Origin: Acidimicrobium ferrooxidans
GTDB lineage: Bacteria > Actinomycetota > Geothermincolia > Fen-727 > Anoxymicrobiaceae
Direction: 5' to 3'
DNA: 64,000 nt
Assembly (NCBI GenBank): GCA_020723485.1
Contig: DYIU01000006.1
Location: 50,804-114,803, forward strand
Positions within the stretch are counted from its first letter, which is position 1. Each line of letters starts with the position of its first letter. Shown piece by piece: positions 31,644 to 39,681 of the stretch. A model generated the notes under the pieces. That model was not told the DNA's origin and ran no database searches. It saw nothing but the letters and a program-made list of their open reading frames with translations. The position numbers and the translations under genes are program-made.

Positions 31644-32765
31644 GTGCGCCTGGTCGTCACCGGTGGAGGCACGGGGGGGCACATCTATCCCGCGCTCGCC
31701 CTCGCGAGACATTTTCAGGATATCCCGGGTAACGAAGTCCTCTTCATTGGTTCGCTCATGGGACCGGAGGGGGAAGCCGCGCGCGAAGCGGGCCTGCGTT
31801 TCGAAGGGCTCCAGCTGGCCGGACTCGTCGGGAAGAGGCCGGCCGCGGCGGTGAAGGCGGCCTGGCTCTTCGCGAGGGCTGCATTCGGTTGCAGGGAGCT
31901 CTTCAGGAAGTGGAGGCCCGACTGCGTCATCGGGACCGGCGGGTACGCATCCGCGCCGGCGTGTTTCACAGCCGTTGCACGGGACATACCGTTGATACTC
32001 CACGAGATGAACTACGAGCCCGGACTGGTGACTCGCCTGCTGAGCCGCCGCGCCGCGGCGGTCGCGACCGCCTTCGAGGGGACCGCAGGGCTGCTGAAGC
32101 GCCCCGAGCGCGCAAGGGTGACGGGCGTGCCGGTGCGTGAGCACATCGAAGAACTCTCGGACCCGCCGGCGAGGCTGGCGGCCAGGGCCGAGGGAATAAA
32201 GAAACTCGAGCTCGAGGAACAGAGGATGACGCTGCTTGTCTTCGGCGGCAGCCAGGGAGCGCAGGTGATAAACAGGTCTCTCTGGGAGATGTTGCCCGGG
32301 ATCGCGGGAAACGCTGACCTGCAGGTGCTCCATCTGACCGGGCGGAACGGCTTCGACGAGCCGGGGCGGTCCTCTGCCGAGGCAAGGCTTGCCGGCACCG
32401 CGCTGTTGTACAGGCCACTGGCGTACCTGGAGGAGATGCACCTCGCATACGCGGTGGCGGACCTGGCGGTATCGCGGTCGGGAGCAGGAACGGTCGCTGA
32501 GCTCGCGGCCGCGGGGCTCCCGGCGGTCCTCGTCCCGTTCCCGCACGCTGGAGGCCACCAGGAGCGCAACGCAAGAGGTCTCGAGGAGAGGGGCGCCGCC
32601 AGGGTGGTCCCGCAGGAAGACCTCTCGGCCGTAAAAGCATTTGATGAGGCCCTGCGGATACTGGAAGATGTCGCGATACTCGAAAGCATGAAACAGGCCG
32701 CAGGCGCGATGGGGCCGGCGACGGGGACGGAAGGTATCGCCGCTCTCGTAGAAGAATTGACATAA
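31644..32765 (+). CDS. murG: UDP-GlcNAc:MurNAc-pentapeptide transferase MurG
   Basis: 373 residues from GTG 31644, with GGAGG seven or so bases upstream. N-terminal GGGTGGHIYPALALA loop, VIGTGGYASAPA, the donor-site VFGGSQGAQVINRSL and SGAGTVAELAAAGLPAVLVP, then HQERNA. It converts lipid I to lipid II on the inner membrane face. Followed by a 144-base gap, the largest between murD and ftsQ, holding small hairpins (GCGCC-GGGA-GGCGC and palindrome GGGACGTCCC) but no clear promoter. Confidence 0.96.
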   Translation: MRLVVTGGGTGGHIYPALALARHFQDIPGNEVLFIGSLMGPEGEAAREAGLRFEGLQLAGLVGKRPAAAVKAAWLFARAAFGCRELFRKWRPDCVIGTGGYASAPACFTAVARDIPLILHEMNYEPGLVTRLLSRRAAAVATAFEGTAGLLKRPERARVTGVPVREHIEELSDPPARLAARAEGIKKLELEEQRMTLLVFGGSQGAQVINRSLWEMLPGIAGNADLQVLHLTGRNGFDEPGRSSAEARLAGTALLYRPLAYLEEMHLAYAVADLAVSRSGAGTVAELAAAGLPAVLVPFPHAGGHQERNARGLEERGAARVVPQEDLSAVKAFDEALRILEDVAILESMKQAAGAMGPATGTEGIAALVEELT

Positions 32766-32909
32766 AGACGAGTACGCGCCGGGAGGCGCAGGGGACGTCC
32801 CGAAAGGCGTTCTAAAGGCTGTTCACGAGCGGTCGATGCCTCCAGGCAATGAATCCCGAGGCGGTCTCCAACGGAATTCGAGCTTGCGAAACTGGAAAAA
32901 GGCGCGACG

Positions 32910-34280
32910 GTGCACCTGGTGGGAATAGGGGGCGCTGGCATGAGCGCTATAGCCACTGTGCTGATGCAGATGGGATACAGGGTGGAGGGCTCGGACCTCA
33001 AGGAGTCACCCAACGTCAGGAGGCTCCGGGCGATGGGCGCCGTGGTCGGCATCGGGCACCGGGCGGACAACCTCGGACTGGCCGAGGTCGTAATACGGTC
33101 TTCGGCAGTGTCCGGTGACAATCCCGAGATCATCGAGGCGGAGCGCCGCGGAATCCCCGTCATAGCGAGGGCCAGCATGCTCTCGGGGATAATGGAGACC
33201 AGGGAGAGCATCGCGGTAGCCGGCACCCACGGAAAGACCACCACCTCTTCGATGATCACCCAGATGCTGCTGGAATGCGGGACGGACCCGGCATTTCTCA
33301 TCGGGGGTGAGCTGAACGAGATAGGCAGCAACGCGCACTACGGCGCCGGGCGGTACCTGGTAGCCGAAGCGGATGAGAGCGACGGGTCGCTGCTGTGCCT
33401 GAAGCCCTCCCACGCCGTGCTCACCAACGTAGAGCTCGATCACCCGGATTACTTCGAGAGCATTGAGCAGACGGCGGACGTGTTCCGCAGGTTCCTGGAC
33501 CTGCTCCCGACGGGAGGGACGGCCGTTGTCTGCGGTGACGACCCCATGGCAAGGCGGGTGGGCCTCGACTTCGCCGGAGCGGGCGGCACGGTCCTATTCT
33601 ACGGACGCGGCGAAGAGAACGATTACCGCTTCGAGGGCGAGGCCGTGAGCGCTGAAGGCTGCGCATACACAGCCCGCTTCCGCGGAGAGGAGCTCGGCGC
33701 CGTGCGGACGCTAGTTCCTGGAGTGCACAACATATACAACAGCCTGGCCGCGCTAGCCGTCGGACACAGCCTCGGGATTCCGGTGGACGGGGCAATTGAG
33801 GGGATAAGGCGTTTTCAGGGAGTGAGGCGACGCTTCGAGCTGGTCGGTACCCATGACGGCATAAAGATAGTGGACGATTACGCACACCATCCCACGGAGG
33901 TCCGCGCCGTGGTCGACCTGGCTTCGAAGATAGCAGGAGGAAGGGTGATGGTGGTGTTCCAGCCGCACCGGTACTCGAGGACGGGCAGGCTCGCGGCTGA
34001 TTTCGCGGAAAGCTTCGACGCCGCGGACGTGGTCGTTGTGACGGACATCTACGGCGCCGGCGAGGAGCCGGAGCCGGGCGTCACCGGCCGCATGGTGGCG
34101 GACGGCATCAGAGAGCGCGACCCGGCAAAGGAACTCCATTACGTCCCGTCGAGGTCTGAGCTTGCCCACCGTGTGGTGGAGCTCCTGCGCGACGGCGACC
34201 TGGTGATAACCATGGGCGCGGGCGACGTAACGCAGTGCGCGAGAGAGATACTCGGGCTCCTGGGCCCGGGGAACAGCTGA
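32910..34280 (+). CDS. murC: UDP-MurNAc:L-alanine ligase MurC
   Basis: 456 residues from GTG 32910. The frame has no other start back to a TGA at 32850, so this GTG is forced. HLVGIGGAGMSAIA at the N-terminus, AGTHGKTTTSSMITQ ATP loop (about 107-121), HAVLTNVELDHPDYF, and DDYAHHPTEVRAV (about 323). First ligase of the cytoplasmic pathway. Confidence 0.96.
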   Translation: MHLVGIGGAGMSAIATVLMQMGYRVEGSDLKESPNVRRLRAMGAVVGIGHRADNLGLAEVVIRSSAVSGDNPEIIEAERRGIPVIARASMLSGIMETRESIAVAGTHGKTTTSSMITQMLLECGTDPAFLIGGELNEIGSNAHYGAGRYLVAEADESDGSLLCLKPSHAVLTNVELDHPDYFESIEQTADVFRRFLDLLPTGGTAVVCGDDPMARRVGLDFAGAGGTVLFYGRGEENDYRFEGEAVSAEGCAYTARFRGEELGAVRTLVPGVHNIYNSLAALAVGHSLGIPVDGAIEGIRRFQGVRRRFELVGTHDGIKIVDDYAHHPTEVRAVVDLASKIAGGRVMVVFQPHRYSRTGRLAADFAESFDAADVVVVTDIYGAGEEPEPGVTGRMVADGIRERDPAKELHYVPSRSELAHRVVELLRDGDLVITMGAGDVTQCAREILGLLGPGNS

Positions 34281-34291
34281 GGGGGGCATCC

Positions 34292-35194
34292 GTGGCCGGA
34301 CCCCTGGAGACTTTTGAGAAGATCGACGGTCTCGCCGTCGGGGAGAACGTTCCGTTCTCGAAACTCACAACCTGGAAGGTCGGAGGTCCGGCGCGTTTCC
34401 TGCTGGTGGCTTCGACGCTCGACGCGGCAAGAGCCGCAGTGGCAGCGGCAAGGGAGAGCTCGCTGCCCCTGCTCGTCATCGGCGCGGGTTCAAACCTGCT
34501 GGTGTCCGACGAGGGATACGACGGGTCGGTACTGAGGATGGAAGGCGACCTCGTAGACATCAGCGTGAAAGGGAGCTGCATCGAGGCCGGCGCAGGGGCC
34601 TCTATCGCCGCAGTGTCGGCGCGGGCCTCGAAAGCCGGCCTGGCGGGCCTCGAGTTCGCGGCCGGAATACCCGGGACGGTGGGCGGCGCGGTGATGATGA
34701 ACGCCGGGGCCTACGACGGCAGCGTGGGGGGTGTGCTGGAGAGCGTGGAGGCCATCGGCCCCGTCCTCGAGCCTCTCGTGTACGAGAGCTTCGAGGACAC
34801 CTACCGGAAAGCCCTGGTGCCGGCATCGGACATCGTGACCATGGCGCGTTTCCACCTCAGGGAGAGTACTCCTGACGCGGTGAAGAAGCTCGCCTCGCAG
34901 CTCAACGCGAGGCGCAAGAAAGCACAGCCGCTGGGGCTGCCCTCCGCCGGCTCGGTGTTCAGGAACCCGTCAGGGGGCCCGGTCGGAAGGCTCATCCAGG
35001 CCTGCGGTCTCAAGGGGCGCGCGGTCGGGGGAGCGAGGGTATCCGAGCTCCACGCGAACTTCATAATCAACGAAGGTGGCGCCACCGCGTCGGACATCCT
35101 GTCGCTGATAGAGATGATCACGTCGGAGGTCCGGGAGCGTTTCGGGGTCGACCTGGAGCTCGAGGTAAAGAAAGTCGGTTTCGAGGAGGAGTGA
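34292..35194 (+). CDS. murB: UDP-N-acetylenolpyruvoylglucosamine reductase MurB
   Basis: 300 residues from GTG 34292, chosen for the GAGGGGGG site 5-6 bases upstream and 11-base gap from murC. FAD-binding TTWKVGGPARFLLVA, VIGAGSNLLVSDEG, the long loop AGIPGTVGGAVMMNAGAY, and the C-terminal AGSVFRNPSG with the catalytic Ser and ELHANFIINEGGATASD. FAD-dependent reduction of the enolpyruvyl group to MurNAc. Confidence 0.95.
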   Translation: MAGPLETFEKIDGLAVGENVPFSKLTTWKVGGPARFLLVASTLDAARAAVAAARESSLPLLVIGAGSNLLVSDEGYDGSVLRMEGDLVDISVKGSCIEAGAGASIAAVSARASKAGLAGLEFAAGIPGTVGGAVMMNAGAYDGSVGGVLESVEAIGPVLEPLVYESFEDTYRKALVPASDIVTMARFHLRESTPDAVKKLASQLNARRKKAQPLGLPSAGSVFRNPSGGPVGRLIQACGLKGRAVGGARVSELHANFIINEGGATASDILSLIEMITSEVRERFGVDLELEVKKVGFEEE

Positions 35195-35198
35195 AACA

Positions 35199-36140
35199 GT
35201 GGCGAAGGTAGCGGTTCTTATGGGCGGGATGAGCGCCGAGAGGGAGGTATCCCTCGACACGGGAAGGTCGATCGCCGAAGCTCTGAGAGGGCTGGGGCAC
35301 GAGGTCTTCGAGGTAGACGTTCAGAGGAGCCTGCCGCTGGAGCTGGCACGCATCGAGCCGGACGCCGCCTTCCTCGCGCTTCACGGCAGGGGAGGCGAGG
35401 ACGGCACCGTGCAGGGTCTGCTGGAGATAATGCGCATCCCCTACACCGGCTCGGGTGTCTTCGCCAGCGCCGCTGCCATCGACAAAGTCGTCACGAAGGA
35501 GCTTCTCGGCCTGCGGGGAATACCGCTGGCCCGCGACGTGGTGCTGCGCAGGGACGAGTACGAACGTGCCGGGGCCGCCACCCGGATCGAGGGGACGCTT
35601 TCCTACCCGGTCATGGTCAAGCCAGCGAGCGAGGGAAGCAGTGTCGGCGTCTCGAAGGCGACGGGGCCGGGGGAGCTCGCGTCCGCGCTCGACGAGGTGT
35701 TCGCACGGGATCCCAGGGCACTTGTTGAGGAGTTCATCGAGGGGAGGCTGCTCACCGTGGGCATCCTCGGCTCGGAACCGATGGTGCTTCCAGTCCTCGA
35801 GATAAAGCCGAAGGAAGGCTTTTATGACTACCGGGCCAAGTACACGCCCGGCACGACCGACTATGAGGTGCCCGCTGACCTTCCGGAGGCCGTTGCCGAG
35901 CGCTCGAGGCAGCTGTCCCTGGAGAGCTTCAAAGCCCTGGGCTGCGATGGGATAGCACGGATAGACCTGATGCTCGAGGACGGCACCGACCGCCTGGTGG
36001 TGCTCGAGGTGAACACCATACCGGGCATGACCCCGACGAGCCTGATACCCAAGGAGGCCGCGGCGGCGGGGCTCGACTTCTCGCAGGTCGTCGAAGAGAT
36101 ACTGGCCGGCGCGAGCCTCAAGACAGAGCTGTTGGAGTGA
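35199..36140 (+). CDS. ddl: D-alanine-D-alanine ligase
   Basis: 313 residues from GTG 35199. ATP-grasp enzyme with LMGGMSAEREVSLDTG at the N-terminus, LHGRGGEDGTVQGLLE, VKPASEGSSVGVSKA, and the metal/ATP site EVNTIPGMTPTSLIPKEAA near the C-terminus. Supplies the dipeptide for MurF. Length is normal for DdlB-type enzymes. Confidence 0.96.
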   Translation: MAKVAVLMGGMSAEREVSLDTGRSIAEALRGLGHEVFEVDVQRSLPLELARIEPDAAFLALHGRGGEDGTVQGLLEIMRIPYTGSGVFASAAAIDKVVTKELLGLRGIPLARDVVLRRDEYERAGAATRIEGTLSYPVMVKPASEGSSVGVSKATGPGELASALDEVFARDPRALVEEFIEGRLLTVGILGSEPMVLPVLEIKPKEGFYDYRAKYTPGTTDYEVPADLPEAVAERSRQLSLESFKALGCDGIARIDLMLEDGTDRLVVLEVNTIPGMTPTSLIPKEAAAAGLDFSQVVEEILAGASLKTELLE

Positions 36141-36147
36141 GCGAGAT

Positions 36148-36924
36148 TTGAAGAGATTGAAGCGCCCGGCAGGGGCGGGCGGGCTCAGGCCTCGCCCGGG
36201 TACAGGGCGCTCTCTCAAGAGGCTGCTGGTCGCGCTCGTCGTGCTCACGGTCCTGGCCGCGGGTTTCGCAGTCTGGCTAGGCTACTTCACGGACGTCTGT
36301 TCGGTGCGTGGCGTCGAGATAACAGGCAACCGCATCCTCGATACCGCGTACATAAGGCAGCTCAGCGGTGTGGACTCCTACGAGAACCTCCTCAGGGTAC
36401 AGGTGGGCCGCCTCGAGAGAAACCTCGAGCGCGACCCCTGGATACGTGAAGCACGGATCGGGCGCGAGCTTCTCAACACGGTGAGGATAGACGTGACCGA
36501 GCGCGTCCCGGTTGCGCTCGTGGACGCGGGCGGAACCGGCTTCCTGGTAGACCCGTCGGGCTATGTCATTGCCGGGGTGGCCACCGACCAGTTCCAGGAA
36601 CTTCCCCGCGTCTACGCGGCCCAGGTCCCTCCACCGAACATAGGGGAGAAGCTTTCCGATGCCCAGGTGGCGGAGTGCGTCAAGGTCATAGGCACGATGC
36701 CCCAGGGCCTCAGGGATACCATCGCCATGGGCAATCCGTTCGACGGCAGGGGGCAGGTGTTCATCTCCAGGAACGGCTACAACGTGGTCTACGGCGACGC
36801 CAGGGACATGGAGAACAAGAACGAGATACTCGAAGCGATAGTCGCTGATATCGCGGGAAACAACAGGGCCGTCGCCTACATCGACGTACGCGTCCCCGAC
36901 TCTCCCGTGATAATGCCCCGCTGA
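36148..36924 (+). CDS. ftsQ: Cell division protein FtsQ
   Basis: 258 residues from TTG 36148. A basic cytoplasmic N-terminus (1-23), one membrane helix (about 24-46), then a POTRA domain beginning SVRGVEITGNRILDTAYIRQL and a FtsQ beta domain (PWIREARIGRELLNTVRIDVTERVPVALV). It links FtsL/FtsB and the division ring. The last gene of the contiguous block; ftsZ follows after 184 bases with its own promoter. Confidence 0.92.
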   Translation: MKRLKRPAGAGGLRPRPGTGRSLKRLLVALVVLTVLAAGFAVWLGYFTDVCSVRGVEITGNRILDTAYIRQLSGVDSYENLLRVQVGRLERNLERDPWIREARIGRELLNTVRIDVTERVPVALVDAGGTGFLVDPSGYVIAGVATDQFQELPRVYAAQVPPPNIGEKLSDAQVAECVKVIGTMPQGLRDTIAMGNPFDGRGQVFISRNGYNVVYGDARDMENKNEILEAIVADIAGNNRAVAYIDVRVPDSPVIMPR

Positions 36925-36994
36925 GCCACAGGTTGCGGGATTGGATACCCATGTTTATACTAAAGTCTAAACTAATGTTAATATACATCTTTAG

Positions 36995-37018
36995 TTGACA
37001 GTAATTATCTGTTATAAT
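36995..37018 (+). promoter_or_regulatory. Extended -10 promoter of ftsZ in an AT-rich island
   Basis: TGTTATAAT (37010-37018) is a textbook extended -10. A perfect TTGACA at 36995-37000 is only 12 bases upstream, too close for a standard -35. The surrounding 36955-37020 is strikingly AT-rich for this genome and contains ACTAA/TTAGT inverted half-sites, possibly an operator. Confidence 0.65.
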
Positions 37019-37108
37019 GCAAAACTCGAGTGAAAGTACAGCCAGGGAGTTGAACGAGACCGGCAGTGAGGACAGAGCCTCTGGGAGCAACGGGGAAAGG
37101 AACCTGCC

Positions 37109-38227
37109 ATGCCTGAGGACTTGAAGCAGTTCTTTGCGGTTATAAAGGTCGTAGGTGTCGGTGGCGGAGGCAACAACGCCATCAACAGGATGATACGTGA
37201 CGGCATGACCGGGGTGGACTTCATAGCGGTCAACACGGACGCGCAGGACCTTCTCGCCTGCGACGCGGATGTGAAGATCAGCATCGGCGAGGAGCTCACG
37301 CACTTCCTGGGCACCGGGAACCAGCCGGACCTCGGCCGCGACGCCGCTGAGGAACACCGTGACGAGATAAAGGAAGCCCTCAAGGGCAGCGACATGGTCT
37401 TCATCACCGCCGGCGAGGGCGGCGGCACGGGCACCGGCGCGGCGCCGGTCGTGGCGGAGATAGCAAGAGAGCTCGGGGCCCTGACGATAGGCGTTGTCAC
37501 CAAGCCGTTCGACTTCGAGGGCACCCACCGCAGGCGCCAGGCCGAGGAGGGCGTGGAGAGCCTGCAGGACAAGGTGGACACGCTCATTATCATCCCGAAC
37601 GACAAGCTCTTCGAGATGACGGACTCCCGCATAAGCATAGAGGAGGCCTTCAAGAAGGCCGACGAGGTCCTGCGCTTCGGCGTCCAGGGCATCACCGACC
37701 TCATCAACATCCCGGGCCTCATCAACCTCGATTTCGCCGACGTCAAGAAGATCCTCTCCATACCGGGCTCGGCCCTGCTGGGGATGGGCGATGCATCCGG
37801 AGAGGACCGCGCCGTGAAGGCCGCCGAGAACGCCGTGTCGAGCCCACTGCTCGAATCCTCGATAGACGGGGCGCAGGGCGTGATAGTCAACGTGACCGGC
37901 GGGGCCGACATGTCCCTCCAGGAGGCTCGCGACGCAGCCGAGATAATCCGCGCGGCCTGCGACTCGGACGCAGAGGAGATATTCGGCGTCATAGTGGACC
38001 CGGGGGTCTCCGACAGGGTCAAGGTCACGGTCATAGCTTCCGGCATAGAGGCCGGCAGGCTCGGCTTCGCGAGGCCTGCGCGACCGGCCTCCAGGCGCAG
38101 GGTCGAATCCGAAGAGGAAGAGCGCGAAGCCCCGCGCGAGCGGGCGCCCAGGGAGAGGGAGCGCGCCGGAAAGACCATCTTCGAGGAAGAGGACATAACC
38201 ATCCCTCCGTTCCTGCGGAACCGGTAA
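37109..38227 (+). CDS. ftsZ: Cell division GTPase FtsZ, copy 1
   Basis: 372 residues from ATG 37109, AAAGGA upstream. GTP-binding GGGTGTG at 104-110, and the synergy-loop NLDFADV (206-212) that completes the neighbouring subunit's GTPase site. The C-terminus has a charged linker ([16 protein letters not shown]) and the conserved tail peptide [10 protein letters not shown] that binds partner proteins. Compared with the common GMGGGTGTG and GAGGNPEIG motifs it has GEGGGTGTG and GTGNQPDLG. All key residues are intact, so it is probably an active polymerising GTPase. Confidence 0.96.
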   Translation: MPEDLKQFFAVIKVVGVGGGGNNAINRMIRDGMTGVDFIAVNTDAQDLLACDADVKISIGEELTHFLGTGNQPDLGRDAAEEHRDEIKEALKGSDMVFITAGEGGGTGTGAAPVVAEIARELGALTIGVVTKPFDFEGTHRRRQAEEGVESLQDKVDTLIIIPNDKLFEMTDSRISIEEAFKKADEVLRFGVQGITDLINIPGLINLDFADVKKILSIPGSALLGMGDASGEDRAVKAAENAVSSPLLESSIDGAQGVIVNVTGGADMSLQEARDAAEIIRAACDSDAEEIFGVIVDPGVSDRVKVTVIASGIEAGRLGFARPARPASRRRVESEEEEREAPRERAPRERERAGKTIFEEEDITIPPFLRNR

Positions 38228-38489
38228 ACCCTGAATCAATAGTTGATTCAATACTTCAGGCTAGTCTAATCCTCTAATACAGGGTTTTGTCCGAGTGTGT
38301 TTTCTTGCCTGTCCACCTGCCGGATACGACTGATTCCGCAGTGCCCGCTCCCCTTCGCGACCAGTTCCGTCTTCCGACCATGAGCAATCTCCCGTCTTCA
38401 TGAAATCCTGCATTGAAGGTCTGGCGGCTCTTCAGGGCTAATGCATTCTTGGAAAGAGAGGTTGATCCTTACGTGAATGGAGGAGCGGA
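38228..38489 (+). other. 262-base gap between the two ftsZ genes
   Basis: Begins with a hairpin: CCTGAA...TTCAGG enclosing GAATCAA-TAG-TTGATTC (38232-38262), without a T-run. The remainder has no coding frame with a ribosome-binding site, and I see no convincing promoter. The start of the second ftsZ has GGAGGAG four bases upstream. Confidence 0.5.
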
Positions 38490-39548
38490 TTGGAGGAAAC
38501 CGGGCCCAGGCCTTTCAGGGCTTTGATAAAGATAGTCGGTGTCGGCGGTGGCGGCAACAACGCCGTCAACAGGATGATCGACGCCGGGATATCGGGAGTG
38601 GAGTTCGTGGGGGTGAACACAGACACCCAGGCGCTCCGGGGCTGCAGGGCCGAACTGCTCGTGCCGATCGGAACGAAGCTGACGCAGGGGCTGGGGGCCG
38701 GCAACGATCCCGACATCGGAGAGCGCGCGGCCGAAGAGAGCATCGACGACCTGAGGGACGCCGTGCAGGGAGCAGACCTGGTGTTCGTCACGACCGGTGA
38801 GGGAGGAGGCACAGGCACCGGGGCCGCACCCGTCGCCGCCGCCGCGGCCCTGAAGGCGGGGGCGCTCACCGTAGGAGTGGTGACAAGGCCGTTCTTCTTC
38901 GAGGGGAAAAAGCGCGAGGAGCAGGCCGCCGTGGGCATCGACCGCCTACGCGAGAATGTGGACACGCTCATCGTGGTGCCCAACGACCGGCTGCTCGACA
39001 TCGCCGAGGACATCCCGGTAGTGGAGGCCTTCAGGCTCGCGGACGACGTGCTCCGCCAGGGGGTGCAGGCCATAACGGAGCTCATCACCGGCAAGGGGGT
39101 CATCAACGTCGATTTCGCGGACGTGCACCACGTCCTCGAGGACTCCGGCGCGGCGCTCATCGGCATCGGCCTGGCGGCCGGCGAGGAGAGGGGTAAGCAG
39201 GCCGCTCTGAACGCCATCGACAGCCCGCTGCTCGAATCTTCGATAGACGGGGCTACGAGGGTGCTCCTGAACATATCCGGCGGGAGCGACCTGGCGCTCT
39301 ACGAGGTCAACGAGGCGGCCGAGGTGGTGGCCGGCGCCGTAGACCCGGAGGCCAACATGATATTCGGCGCCATAGTGGACGACGCGCTCGCCAACCACGT
39401 GAAGGTGACCGTGGTCGCCTCCGGCTTCAGGGAGCCGGGGGAGAGGAGGGCGCCCGCGCGCACGTCCGAGGCGCGCCCGGAGAAGAGGCAGGCCGCGCAG
39501 CAGCCCGTCGAGTCTGTGGACATCCCCTCGTTCCTGCGCAACCGCTGA
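38490..39548 (+). CDS. ftsZ: Cell division GTPase FtsZ, copy 2
   Basis: 352 residues from TTG 38490 (GGAGGAG four bases before). GGGTGTG at 105-111, NVDFADV at 206-212, and the C-terminal peptide [10 protein letters not shown] are all present, so it should polymerise and bind the same partners. It shares the unusual GEGGGTGTG with copy 1, has the more standard [11 protein letters not shown], and has a shorter linker. The tandem pair points to local duplication with divergence, perhaps as co-polymers or with separate roles. Confidence 0.95.
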   Translation: MEETGPRPFRALIKIVGVGGGGNNAVNRMIDAGISGVEFVGVNTDTQALRGCRAELLVPIGTKLTQGLGAGNDPDIGERAAEESIDDLRDAVQGADLVFVTTGEGGGTGTGAAPVAAAAALKAGALTVGVVTRPFFFEGKKREEQAAVGIDRLRENVDTLIVVPNDRLLDIAEDIPVVEAFRLADDVLRQGVQAITELITGKGVINVDFADVHHVLEDSGAALIGIGLAAGEERGKQAALNAIDSPLLESSIDGATRVLLNISGGSDLALYEVNEAAEVVAGAVDPEANMIFGAIVDDALANHVKVTVVASGFREPGERRAPARTSEARPEKRQAAQQPVESVDIPSFLRNR

Positions 39549-39559
39549 AGTCATGGAGT

Positions 39560-39582
39560 GGGGTCACGTCTCGTTTATGACA
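39560..39582 (+). repeat. GGGGTCACGTC half-element after ftsZ copy 2
   Basis: GGGGTCACGTCTCGTTTATG followed by ACA begins 12 bases after the stop. It resembles the GGGGTCAG elements elsewhere. GTCAT before it (39550-39554) pairs with ATGAC inside it. Confidence 0.5.
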
Positions 39583-39597
39583 CGGAGCGCGACGGTG

Positions 39598-39603
39598 TAT
39601 AAT
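39598..39603 (+). promoter_or_regulatory. Putative -10 box TATAAT before the radical SAM operon
   Basis: GGTGTATAATTG, 79 bases before TTG 39682. The -35 region would fall inside the GGGGTCACGTC half-element (TTATGA at 39575-39580). Confidence 0.5.
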
Positions 39604-39630
39604 TGCCCTGTAGAGCTTTCATGAGCACCC

Positions 39631-39651
39631 GCGTGGCGGTAAGCGCCACGC
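39631..39651 (+). other. Leader hairpin before the radical SAM gene
   Basis: GCGTGGCG-GTAAG-CGCCACGC, eight perfect pairs with a five-base loop, then TTAATAATT. It lies between the -10 at 39598 and the gene start, so it could be an attenuator or an mRNA-stabilising stem. Confidence 0.55.
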
Positions 39652-39681
39652 TTAATAATTACACGCAAAGGTGAAGAAGTA

